64,000 bases of DNA from Streptomyces griseus subsp. griseus (GTDB lineage: Bacteria > Actinomycetota > Actinomycetes > Streptomycetales > Streptomycetaceae): assembly GCF_003610995.1 (NCBI RefSeq), contig NZ_CP032543.1:2790001-2854000 (forward strand), in the 5' to 3' direction. The position numbers and the translations under genes are program-made. Positions 32,446-40,477 of the stretch are shown one piece after another. The notes beneath the pieces are model-generated. The model did no database searches and was not told where the DNA came from. It saw only the letters and a list, made by a program, of their open reading frames with translations. Within the stretch, counting starts at the first letter, position 1. The number at the start of each line of letters is the position of its first letter.

Positions 32446-33075
32446 ATGACCGCCACCGCTGCCTCCACCCGCTTCCTCCACCTCGTCCGGCACGGCGAAG
32501 CGGCCCCGGACGAGAGCGGCCTGACGGAGAACGGCCGCCGCCAGGCCACCCTGCTCGGCCGGCGCCTCGCGGACGTCCCTTTCGCGGCCGTCCACCACGG
32601 CCCGCTCCCCCGCGCGGAGGAGACCGCGCGCCTGATCGGCGCCGAGCTGGGAGACGTACCGCTGCACCGCTCCCCGCTCGCCGGCGACTACGTCCCCCAC
32701 GTCCCGCACCGGGACGAACTCCCGCCGGAGTCGGCCGGCCTCTTCCTCCGCTTCCTCGAAGGGGCCGGCGAGGAGGAACGGGAGCACGGGCCCGCCCTGG
32801 CCCGTCGGGCGCTGGACGCGTTCACCGGCCCGGTCGACGGCGAGGCGGACCGGCACGAACTGGTCGTCACCCACAACTTCCTGGTCGCCTGGCTCGTCCG
32901 GGACGCCATGTACGCACCCAAGTGGCGCTGGCTCGGCCTCAATCACGCCAACGCGGCCCTCACGGTGATCCGTTACCCGCCCGACCGGCCCGCCTCCATC
33001 CTCCTGGCCAACGACATGCGCCACCTCCCCGCCGACCTGCGCTGGACCGGCTTCCCGCCCGAACTGCACGTCTGA
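32446..33075 (+). CDS. Histidine phosphatase family protein
   Basis: 209 residues from ATG 32446. The phosphoglycerate-mutase-like RHG motif (FLHLVRHGEA, residues about 10-19) supplies the catalytic His. The second His is in VVTHNFLV (about 145), and LPRAEETARLIG gives the usual phosphate-binding Arg. Such enzymes remove phosphate from small molecules or proteins through a phosphohistidine intermediate; the substrate is unknown. It is followed by a tandem-repeat tract and an exporter gene on the same strand. Confidence 0.88.
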   Translation: MTATAASTRFLHLVRHGEAAPDESGLTENGRRQATLLGRRLADVPFAAVHHGPLPRAEETARLIGAELGDVPLHRSPLAGDYVPHVPHRDELPPESAGLFLRFLEGAGEEEREHGPALARRALDAFTGPVDGEADRHELVVTHNFLVAWLVRDAMYAPKWRWLGLNHANAALTVIRYPPDRPASILLANDMRHLPADLRWTGFPPELHV

Positions 33076-33099
33076 GGCCCGTCACCGCCGCTGCCGCGC

Positions 33100-33253
33100 G
33101 CACGATCCGGCCCGAACACCCCGCGCCGCGCACGACCTCGCCCGACCGTCCCCGCGCCGGGCACGATCTCGCCCGACCGCCCCCACGCCCGGCACGATCC
33201 CGCCCGAACACCCCCATGCCAGGCACGACCTCGCCCGAACGTTCCCACGCCGC
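33100..33253 (+). repeat. Five-copy 30-31-bp tandem repeat
   Basis: Units start at 33100, 33130, 33161, 33192 and 33223, each beginning GCACGA and containing (T)CGCCCGA followed by a C-rich tail. The array lies between the phosphatase and the MFS gene, ending about 50 bp before the latter. No protein is encoded convincingly across it. Confidence 0.85.
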
Positions 33254-33306
33254 CGCCCGGGATGAGACAGTGCCCGGGGAGATACGTGCATGGGGAAGGA
33301 AAATCG

Positions 33307-34941
33307 GTGGGCGGCACGGAAGCCAGGGACGGCACGGGCGGTACGCACGGTACGGAGGGGCCCGGCGGCCCGCCCGCCGCGGGCGACGTCCCCGTGGCGG
33401 CGGCCGGGCCGCCCCCCACCGCCCTCACCACCCCGCGCGGCCGCCGCCCCGTCGTCGCGGCTCTCATGCTCGGCATGGCGCTCGCCGCCATCGACGGCAC
33501 CATCGTCTCCACCGCCGTACCCCAGATCGTCGGCGACCTCGGCGGCTTCACCGTCTTCTCCTGGCTCTTCTCCGGCTACCTGCTCGCCGTCACCGTCACG
33601 CTCCCCGTGTACGGGAAGCTCTCCGACACCTTCGGCCGCAAGCCGGTCCTGATCGCCGGGATCATCCTCTTCCTGGTCGGCTCGCTGCTCTGCGCCGCCG
33701 CCTGGAACATGGGCGCGCTCATCGCCTTCCGTATCGTCCAGGGGCTCGGCGGCGGCGCCCTCCAGGGCACCGTCCAGACCATCGCCGCCGACCTCTACCC
33801 CCTCAAGGAACGCCCGCGCATCCAGGCCAAGTTGTCCACGGTCTGGGCCACGTCGGCGGTCGCCGGGCCGGTGGTCGGCGGGCTGCTCGCCGGGTACGCC
33901 GACTGGCGGTGGATCTTCCTCATCAACCTGCCGGTGGGCGCGATCGCCCTCTGGCTGGTCGTCCGCCACCTCCACGAGCCCGCACGCCCCCGCCCGAAGA
34001 CCCGTCCCCGTATCGACTGGGCGGGCGCGCTGGCCGTCTTCGCGACCGGCACCCTGCTGCTCACCGCGCTCGTGCAGGGCGGGGTCGCCTGGCCCTGGCT
34101 CTCGGCGCCCTCGCTCGGCCTGTTCGCGGCGAGCGCGGCGCTGGCCGCGCTGACCGTCGTCATCGAGCGACGGGCGGCGGAACCGATCATCCCGGGGTGG
34201 GTCTGGCGCCGCCGCACCATCGCCTCGGTCAACCTGGCGCTGGGCGCGATGGGGCTGCTGATGGTGGCGCCGACCGTCTTCCTGCCCACGTACGCGCAGT
34301 CGGTCCTCGGCCTCGGCCCGATCGCGGCCGGGTTCGTGCTCTCCGTGATGACGCTGAGCTGGCCGGTCTCGGCAGCGCTCTCGGACCGGGTCTACAACCG
34401 CATCGGCTTCCGGCTCACCGCCATCATCGGCATGAGCGCCGCGCTGCTGATCCTGCTGGCCTTCCCGCTGCTCCCCTACCCCGGCGAACCCTGGCAGCCC
34501 GCCCTGATCATGCTGCTGCTCGGCGCGGCCCTCGGGCTCTTCCAACTGCCGCTGATCGTAGGGGTGCAGTCGACGGTCGGGTGGGCGGAGCGGGGTACGA
34601 CGACGGCGTCCGTCCTCTTCTGCCGCCAGGTCGGCCAGAGCATCGGCGCGGCGGTCTTCGGCGCGGTGGCGAACAGCGTGCTGGCCGCCCGTCTCCTCGA
34701 CGCCCCCGTATCCGGGCTCCCCGACGACCTGGACGCGGTCGCCCGCACGCTGGAGGACCCGGGCGCGCTCTCGGCGGCGGCGACGGACTACCTGCGGCGG
34801 GCGGTGGACGCGGCGGTGGACTACGTCTACATCGGCGCGGCGGGGGCCGCCGCCCTGGCCCTGCTCGCCCTCGTCGTCCTCGCCCCGCGCCGCTTCCCGG
34901 TCATCACCGAGACGGACGGCAGGCAGGACACCTCCACCTGA
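33307..34941 (+). CDS. MFS multidrug exporter, DHA2/EmrB type
   Basis: 544 residues from GTG 33307, which has AAGGA 6 nt upstream; ATG 33262 would add 15 poor residues. About 14 membrane segments are visible, as in DHA2 exporters. Motif A is YGKLSDTFGRKPVLIAG, the helix-1 motif AIDGTIVSTAVPQIVGDLGG, and motif C-like sequence is TSAVAGPVVGGLLAG. These pumps expel hydrophobic compounds in exchange for protons. No regulator is adjacent. The substrate cannot be deduced; the RiPP cluster 5 kb away already has its own exporter. Confidence 0.92.
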   Translation: MGGTEARDGTGGTHGTEGPGGPPAAGDVPVAAAGPPPTALTTPRGRRPVVAALMLGMALAAIDGTIVSTAVPQIVGDLGGFTVFSWLFSGYLLAVTVTLPVYGKLSDTFGRKPVLIAGIILFLVGSLLCAAAWNMGALIAFRIVQGLGGGALQGTVQTIAADLYPLKERPRIQAKLSTVWATSAVAGPVVGGLLAGYADWRWIFLINLPVGAIALWLVVRHLHEPARPRPKTRPRIDWAGALAVFATGTLLLTALVQGGVAWPWLSAPSLGLFAASAALAALTVVIERRAAEPIIPGWVWRRRTIASVNLALGAMGLLMVAPTVFLPTYAQSVLGLGPIAAGFVLSVMTLSWPVSAALSDRVYNRIGFRLTAIIGMSAALLILLAFPLLPYPGEPWQPALIMLLLGAALGLFQLPLIVGVQSTVGWAERGTTTASVLFCRQVGQSIGAAVFGAVANSVLAARLLDAPVSGLPDDLDAVARTLEDPGALSAAATDYLRRAVDAAVDYVYIGAAGAAALALLALVVLAPRRFPVITETDGRQDTST

Positions 34942-34943
34942 TC

Positions 34944-34979
34944 TCCGGCCGCCCCGAAGCACCGGGGGAGGCCGGGAGC
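34944..34979. terminator. Imperfect hairpin after the MFS gene
   Basis: CTCCGGCC-CCCC pairs with GGGG-GGCCGG-AG just after the MFS stop codon, with mismatches. It lies between convergent genes and may end either transcript. Confidence 0.35.
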
Positions 34980-35058
34980 GGGGCCTGAGCCCGGGGCCGG
35001 GCCAAGCCGGTCAGCGCCCCGCCGGAGACCGGGCGGATGGTCAGGGGGCCGCGATTGA

Positions 35059-37371
35059 TCAGGGGTCCGCGATGTCGAGGGTGACCTCCGACAGCGGGCA
35101 CCCCACGCACGCCAGCACGTAGCCGTCGCCCTGCTGCCGCTCCGTGAGGCAGTTCGGCTCGCCCTGTGTGACCTCCCCGTCCCTCAGCCGCACCATGCAG
35201 TCGCCGCAGTTCCCCACGGTGCAGGAGTACGGCATCGGCAGCCCCGCGGCCAGTCCCGCCTCCAGGAGCGTCTGGCCCGGCTCCACCACCGCCGCGCCGA
35301 CGGGCTGGCCGTCCCTCTCGACCGTCATCCGCCGTGGCACGGTGGTCCCGGCCCCGGCTTCCGTACCGCCGGTGTAGCGCTCGTGGTGCACCTGTCCGTC
35401 CGCCACCCCGAGCCCCGCGAGGACCTCCCGGACGAGGGCCGTCAGCGGGACCGGCCCGCAGACGTAGTAGTGGGCGTCCCGGGCCGGAGCCGCAGCCGTG
35501 ACCCACTGGCGTACCCGGTCCGCGTCGAGGCGTCCGTCGCGGCGGGAGAGGACCTGGGTGACCGAGAGCCGGTCCGGATGGTCCTTCGCGAGCCGCGCCA
35601 ACTCCTCGCCGAAGATGGCCTCCTCCGCGCTGGAGCTGCTGTGGAGCAGCGTCATGCGGTCGCGCGCCGAGCGGTCGGAGAGCCGGGTACGGATCATGCT
35701 CATGATGGGTGTCACCCCGCTGCCCGCCGCGACGAGCACGATCTCGTCCGGTGGCTGCGGCGCCGCGTGGAAGTGGCCCGACGGGCCGCGCACCGCGATA
35801 CGGTCACCGGCCCGGAGACCCTGATGGACGTGGGCGGAGAACCGGCCGCCCTCGATGTGTTTGACCGTGACTTCCAGCCGGGCCGATCCGGGCACCGAGG
35901 AGGCCGAGTAGGCCCGCCGCACCGGGCGCCCGTCGATGTCGGCGACGAGGGTGAAGAACTGGCCCGGCCGGAAGTCGAACGGGCCCGGTTCCCGCCCGAA
36001 GTCCTCCAGGACGAGGGTGACCGCACTCGGCGTCTCCCGGCGCACCTCGGCGATCCGCACCTCCCTCAGGTCCTGCCGCTCCGCGCGGTCCTCCCGACCG
36101 GCGCCCGCGGACAGGCGGTACGGGAGACGGCGACGCCGCCCGCTCCTGGCGGGCACGAGGGCGTCGTACCCCTCCTTGCGCAGCCCGGAGCTGTAGGCAC
36201 GGTCGACCACCAGGCGCAGCAACCGGGACAGGCCCGGCACCGCCATGAGCGCTCTCAGCAGAAAGGCGGAGGAACCGCCCTTCGCCTCGGCCGAGTTGGC
36301 GGCAAGGTGTTCTCCCGCCAGTGCCATCAGGTCCGGCACCGCACCCCGGCCGAGGTGGGCTCCGGGCGACCACAGCCGCGAGCGTGCCACGGCGTCGTTG
36401 CCGGTGAGCTCCACGTACTCGACATCGATGAGCAGCGCCGCGTGCGGGGGTGTCCCGCGCAGCGCCATCGTCTCCAGCAGCGCGGGGTCGTCGGTGATCG
36501 TGCCCCGGCCCCGGACGTGCAGCACACCGGTGCGTCCCGGCACGAGTGCGGCGAGGGAGAGCCGGTCGTCCCGCACCAGGTTGTGGAGCGTATCGGCGCG
36601 CTTGTTGCCCCTCCGGTCCGGCAGGAGGAGCGTCCGGCCGTCGAGAATCCGCACCGCCGCCCGCCGGTCGCCGCGCGGGCTCGTGTCGGCGCCGCCGGAC
36701 GCGTCCCAGGTGGACAGCGCGAGGAACGGCGCCGCCGCCAGGAACTCGGCGATCCCGGGTCCACCGAGCGGGCCGGGTCCCGGACCGGCGGCCTCGACGG
36801 GACGACCGGCCGGTTCAGCCGGGTCCGCTGGCTCAGCCGAGTCCGCCGGTCCGGACAGGTCGGCCGGGTCCGCCGGGCTCGGCGCACCTGCCCCACCGGA
36901 CGGAGCGGGCACCTCCCCCGGGGCCGATGGCTGCCACAGCCGCGACCGCAGGACGGCCTGCGCGCAGTGCACGAACGCCTCCACGACATCGACGGTGACC
37001 TCGGCACCCTTCCGGGCGGCCGCCACCGAGCCGTTGACCCGCAGGATCTCCCCGACGCCCGGCAGAAGGAAGAAGAACGAGACCGGGCCGTACGGGTCGG
37101 CGGGCTCGCGCAGGAGGAACGAGATCCGCGTGGGCGAATGGACGCGGACGAAACCCGGCGCCCCGCCGATGAAGGTGGTCCTGCTGGTGCCATCGGCGGC
37201 CCGGTAGCCGAAGGCCGCGACGGGAGACCGGGCCAGGACGGTCCGGCAGCCCTCGTCGAGGGCCTTGATCTGTTTGAGCATGATCACCGACGGCGGCCGG
37301 CCGATGGTCCGCTCGACCTCGTCGACCGTCGTCAGCCGGTGCGCACCACCCGGCCGGTCCGTCTTCTCCAT
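35059..37371 (-). CDS. Three-domain oxidoreductase: PNPOx-like barrel, FAD/NAD reductase and 2Fe-2S ferredoxin
   Basis: 770 residues from ATG 37371, with GGGAG upstream. Residues about 30-350 resemble a flavin-binding split barrel of the PNP-oxidase group, interrupted by a Pro/Ala/Asp-rich linker near 160-200. Residues about 430-670 form a ferredoxin-reductase module (FAD motif RRAYSASS, nucleotide motif AAGSGVTPIMSMI, end YYVCGPVPLT). The C-terminus is a plant-type 2Fe-2S ferredoxin with YSCTVGNCGDC and a last ligand in LACVGCP. It should move electrons from NAD(P)H through FAD to the iron-sulfur centre. It follows a siderophore-interacting protein gene, so ferrisiderophore reduction or stress defence is possible. 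Confidence 0.82.
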   Translation of the reverse strand: MEKTDRPGGAHRLTTVDEVERTIGRPPSVIMLKQIKALDEGCRTVLARSPVAAFGYRAADGTSRTTFIGGAPGFVRVHSPTRISFLLREPADPYGPVSFFFLLPGVGEILRVNGSVAAARKGAEVTVDVVEAFVHCAQAVLRSRLWQPSAPGEVPAPSGGAGAPSPADPADLSGPADSAEPADPAEPAGRPVEAAGPGPGPLGGPGIAEFLAAAPFLALSTWDASGGADTSPRGDRRAAVRILDGRTLLLPDRRGNKRADTLHNLVRDDRLSLAALVPGRTGVLHVRGRGTITDDPALLETMALRGTPPHAALLIDVEYVELTGNDAVARSRLWSPGAHLGRGAVPDLMALAGEHLAANSAEAKGGSSAFLLRALMAVPGLSRLLRLVVDRAYSSGLRKEGYDALVPARSGRRRRLPYRLSAGAGREDRAERQDLREVRIAEVRRETPSAVTLVLEDFGREPGPFDFRPGQFFTLVADIDGRPVRRAYSASSVPGSARLEVTVKHIEGGRFSAHVHQGLRAGDRIAVRGPSGHFHAAPQPPDEIVLVAAGSGVTPIMSMIRTRLSDRSARDRMTLLHSSSSAEEAIFGEELARLAKDHPDRLSVTQVLSRRDGRLDADRVRQWVTAAAPARDAHYYVCGPVPLTALVREVLAGLGVADGQVHHERYTGGTEAGAGTTVPRRMTVERDGQPVGAAVVEPGQTLLEAGLAAGLPMPYSCTVGNCGDCMVRLRDGEVTQGEPNCLTERQQGDGYVLACVGCPLSEVTLDIADP

Positions 37372-37439
37372 GGGAACTCCCTCTCCGTCCGGTCCGCGGA
37401 CCGGCTCTCCATCCGGCCTCCGGGCCGGGCCTCCCGACC

Positions 37440-37486
37440 GGGCCTCCGCTGCCGCCCGCCGGGCCGGGCCTCCGCTGCCGCCCGCC
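37440..37486. repeat. Direct 21-bp repeat upstream of the oxidoreductase gene
   Basis: A 21-bp sequence beginning GGGCCTCCGCTGCCG occurs at 37440-37460 and 37466-37486, in the gap between the siderophore-interacting protein gene and the oxidoreductase gene. It looks like slippage. Confidence 0.7.
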
Positions 37487-37521
37487 TGGTCCGGCCCCCT
37501 GCCGTCCGACGCGCACCGGTC

Positions 37522-38322
37522 TCAGCCCGGGCTGGACCGCCCCAGGCGCCAGTAGCCGACGAACGTGACGTCCCGCTTGGGCACACCGCGCTCGTTGACC
37601 AGATACCGCCGCACCGATGTGGCCAGCCGGGACTCCCCCGCGACCCACGTGGAGAAGCGGCCGGACGGCAGGGCCGCGCCGCGCACCCCGGCCAGGGCCA
37701 GGCTCCCGGGCCGCACTTCCGCGTCGTCGCGGGCGTACCAGTGGATGCGGACCCCCGCAGGGACCTCGACGGACCGGATGTCGGCCGAGGAGGCCACCTC
37801 CAGGTGAACCTCCGTCGGTGGCAGGCCAGTTGATCCATCGAGGATCGAGAGGATGGCGGGGAGCGCGGTCTCGTCACCGACCAGCAGCTGCCCCTCCGCG
37901 TGCTCCGGCAAGCGGTACGTGGTGCCGATGTCGAAGATCCCGGCCGGGTCGCCCGGCTCCACCCGGCGTACCCAGGACGACAGAGGCGCGTCGCCGTGCA
38001 GGGCGAACTCGATGTCGATCTCGCCCTCCTCCGGCCGCGCCCGCCGGACCGTCAGATTGCGGACCCAGGGGCGGGCGGACTTCGGCACCAGCATCAGCTG
38101 GGCGATCCACGCCTCGTTCGAGAGGGTCGGCATCCGCAGTCCGGCCTGTCCTTCCCGGGGGAAGAACAGCCGGACCGCCTGGTCCCCGCCGGCGACCAGC
38201 AGGTCCCGCACGGCGGGGCCACCGAGGGTGACGCTCGCGAAACCCGGGCTGAGGAACTCGCGACCGAGCACCTCCAGCGTGATCATCGTGCGCGACTCGG
38301 GGAGGTGCACCTTGGGGATCAA
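37522..38322 (-). CDS. Siderophore-interacting FAD-binding protein
   Basis: 266 residues from TTG 38322, chosen because GGAGGTG lies a few bases upstream; ATG 38286 has no ribosome-binding site. The N-terminal half is the FAD domain (VRLFFP, TVRRARPEEGEIDIEFALHG, SSWVRRVEPGDPAGI) and the C-terminal half the SIP/ViuB NAD(P)H domain (LLVGDETALPAILSIL, STWVAGESRLATSVRRYLVN, VTFVGYWRLG). The family reduces ferric siderophores to release iron in the cytoplasm. The gene is divergent from a TetR regulator and co-directional with the oxidoreductase. Confidence 0.9.
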   Translation of the reverse strand: MIPKVHLPESRTMITLEVLGREFLSPGFASVTLGGPAVRDLLVAGGDQAVRLFFPREGQAGLRMPTLSNEAWIAQLMLVPKSARPWVRNLTVRRARPEEGEIDIEFALHGDAPLSSWVRRVEPGDPAGIFDIGTTYRLPEHAEGQLLVGDETALPAILSILDGSTGLPPTEVHLEVASSADIRSVEVPAGVRIHWYARDDAEVRPGSLALAGVRGAALPSGRFSTWVAGESRLATSVRRYLVNERGVPKRDVTFVGYWRLGRSSPG

Positions 38323-38370
38323 GGCACCTCCCCCTTACCGGGAAGAGTGCTTTCTTCGCAGGTCATGGCA

Positions 38371-38386
38371 CTATTGTGAGTAATAG
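38371..38386. promoter_or_regulatory. CTATT-N6-AATAG palindrome, candidate TetR operator
   Basis: A 16-bp palindrome in a locally A/T-richer stretch lies between the divergent siderophore-interacting protein and TetR genes, 47 bp before the TetR start. This is the expected place for autoregulation and repression of the iron-related operon. Confidence 0.5.
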
Positions 38387-38433
38387 CTCAGCTCTTTGGC
38401 TACTCGCATTTCGCGCGCCGCAGGAGGCCCCTC

Positions 38434-39054
38434 ATGCCATCGGCCGACCGTCGTCTCCAACCACGTCGCAAGCCTCGCCAGGTGCGCGCGGACCTCACCC
38501 GCGAGCGCATCCTCGACGCCGCTGCTCACGTTTTCGCGGAGTACGGGTATGCCGCCGGCACCACCAACCGCATCGCCGAGCACGCCCGTATCTCGATCGG
38601 GTCCCTGTACCAGTACTTCCCGAACAAGGACTCCGTCCTGGCCGAGCTGCTGGTGCGGCACATCGACCGCGGTACGTGGACGCAGGCCGATCAGCTCGAT
38701 CTGTCGGCGGGAAGCCTGCGGGCGGCCGCGCGGGCGCTGGTCCGCGACGCGATCGACAACCACCGCGACGATCCGCAGCTGCTGCGGATCATGATCGAGG
38801 AGGCGTCGTTCTCGCAGGAGCTGCTCGACACGATCGACCGGCACGGGAAGAAACGGGTGAGCCAGGTGCGTGAGCTCCTCGCCCGGCATCCGGACGTCCA
38901 CGTACGGGACCTGGACACCGCGGCCGAACTGATCCTGTTCACGGTCGAGATGAACACGCACAAGCACATGGCCGACCCCCGGCGCATCCCGGAGGAGACG
39001 CTGGAGAACGAGCTGACGGACATGGTCACGCGCTACCTGCGCGGCGATCGGTAG
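38434..39054 (+). CDS. TetR-family transcriptional regulator
   Basis: 206 residues from ATG 38434 with AGGAGG 7 nt upstream. Residues about 20-68 form the TetR helix-turn-helix (TRERILDAAAHVFAEYGYAA, then IAEHARISIGSLYQYFPNKD). The rest is a helical ligand-binding domain. It is divergent from the siderophore-interacting protein gene, with a palindrome between them, and probably represses that operon and itself. The ligand is unknown. Confidence 0.92.
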   Translation: MPSADRRLQPRRKPRQVRADLTRERILDAAAHVFAEYGYAAGTTNRIAEHARISIGSLYQYFPNKDSVLAELLVRHIDRGTWTQADQLDLSAGSLRAAARALVRDAIDNHRDDPQLLRIMIEEASFSQELLDTIDRHGKKRVSQVRELLARHPDVHVRDLDTAAELILFTVEMNTHKHMADPRRIPEETLENELTDMVTRYLRGDR

Positions 39055-39098
39055 CCGCGACGCGAAGGGGCCCGAACGGCGTCGTGCGGTGGGGCGCG

Positions 39099-39157
39099 CG
39101 TCTCCCCGCGCAGGGGGCTCTTGTGGGGCCGCACGTCTCCCCGCGCAGGGGGCTCTT
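39099..39157. repeat. Duplicated 24-bp hairpin sequence between convergent genes
   Basis: A perfect 24-bp direct repeat occurs at 39099-39122 and 39134-39157. Each copy contains CCCC-GCGCA-GGGG, a short hairpin, so the pair may be a tandem terminator between the TetR gene and the convergent lipoprotein gene. Confidence 0.65.
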
Positions 39158-39168
39158 ACAGAGGCGGG

Positions 39169-39843
39169 TCAGCCACCCTGCCCGACGCTGCCCATCGGCC
39201 CGATCTCCACCGTGGGGTCAGGGCTGTCGGTGACGGGGAGCGAGGGCTCACCCGGCCACTTGAGGGTCACGGACTTCTTCTCGTCCGGAGGCGTGACCAC
39301 GAGTCCCTTGATCCTGACGCCGGAACCGCCGGATTCGTTCGCCTTGTAGAAGATGCCGAAGTAGGTGGGCTCACCGCTCTTCAGCACGGTCCCCGCGTCC
39401 TTCTGGTCCCTGCGCGTCGCCGGGATCGCGCCCTCGCTCGACAACAGGTTCACCCCCGCGAACCCCTTGATGGAGCACTCGCGATCGGACTTGTTCAGCA
39501 GTTCGACGGCGACGGTCTTGGTCGTGTCACCGCCGATGGTCGCGTCGCTCGCCGTGATCGTGAGGTCGTCCGTGTGGCACCGCTCCGGCTTGGTCCCCGT
39601 ACCGCCGGACCTCTGGCCCGCCGAGCCCTGGTCCGGCGTACCCTCCTGCGATCCGGCCCCGCCCGACTCGCCCTCCGGCTGCTCGGCGGGGGCGGATTCC
39701 GTCTGCCCATCGGCCGGAGTGGAACTGGGTGAGGAGGACGAGGCGTTGCCCGCGTTCGCCGTGCTGTCGTCACCCCCGCACCCGGACAGGGTGAGTCCCA
39801 CGACGACGGCTGCGGCAGTGGCGGCGATCCTGCTCGTTCGCAT
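39169..39843 (-). CDS. DUF4232-like secreted lipoprotein
   Basis: 224 residues from ATG 39843 with GAGGAG upstream. The signal peptide ends in the lipobox LSGC. A Ser/Gly/Glu/Pro-rich linker (about 25-85) leads to a beta-sandwich-like domain with two Cys (PERCHTDDLTITASD, KSDRECSIKGFAGVNLL), typical of actinomycete DUF4232 lipoproteins. Function is unknown; the family sits on the outer face of the membrane. Confidence 0.8.
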   Translation of the reverse strand: MRTSRIAATAAAVVVGLTLSGCGGDDSTANAGNASSSSPSSTPADGQTESAPAEQPEGESGGAGSQEGTPDQGSAGQRSGGTGTKPERCHTDDLTITASDATIGGDTTKTVAVELLNKSDRECSIKGFAGVNLLSSEGAIPATRRDQKDAGTVLKSGEPTYFGIFYKANESGGSGVRIKGLVVTPPDEKKSVTLKWPGEPSLPVTDSPDPTVEIGPMGSVGQGG

Positions 39844-40477
39844 GAATGCGCTCCTCGAATGTCATGGGAGCCCCGCCATCCGTTCACCCCTTGCGTGGCG
39901 GTAGTGGGTGGTCAGGCCCTCCCGCGGTTCAACCGCGCCTGCCCTCCGCCACGTTCCCGAAACCGCTTACCGCCTCGCGGCCCCACGTAGTCCATCCGCA
40001 CCGCCTCCGCTGCCGCACCACGGCGTGCCGCGACCCCTGCGCGCCCCGCGTCACGCGTCGGTCCGGGCCGCACGGCAGTAAGCGAGATCAAGGCAGATTG
40101 ACCGAAAAGAAAGCCCTCGAACGAGTCAACGCACCACGCATATTGCGCTTTCACCCGAATACTCGGGCGGGTGTGCCCATCGTCGTCCGCCCGCCGCCAC
40201 GGCCGCTGAAGAGCGCTCTCCCTTGCCATTCGGCCTTTGTCGCGGGAACTACCACTCGGAACGCAAGGAAGCTGCGACGGCGCACAGTTCACGACAATCT
40301 CGTACTGCCGTAGGACTATGCCGCTCAGCAGATCATCGAGTGCTTCAGGATGGTTACGATGAGGCCTCTGCCTGCCGGACAGGGGCCTCCCGCCTCACCT
40401 TCCTCCGCCCACCCGCGTGGTAGGGCTTCCGAGGCGGCCCCACCTTCTGCTCGGCATGAACTGAGGGACCCGCATCC
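39844..40477. other. 634-bp region upstream of the conservon
   Basis: No convincing gene. The part from about 40080 to 40370 is noticeably less G/C-rich than its surroundings, which suits a promoter or regulatory region for the conservon to the right. I can identify no clear -10/-35 pair or hairpin. Confidence 0.45.

Noticed and set aside
33100..33253. CRISPR array
   Set aside because: The 30-31-bp units are directly adjacent with no unique spacers, and no cas genes are near, so it is a simple tandem repeat.
39844..40477. Small genes in the conservon upstream region
   Set aside because: Open frames on both strands lack ribosome-binding sites and codon bias; a regulatory region is more likely.
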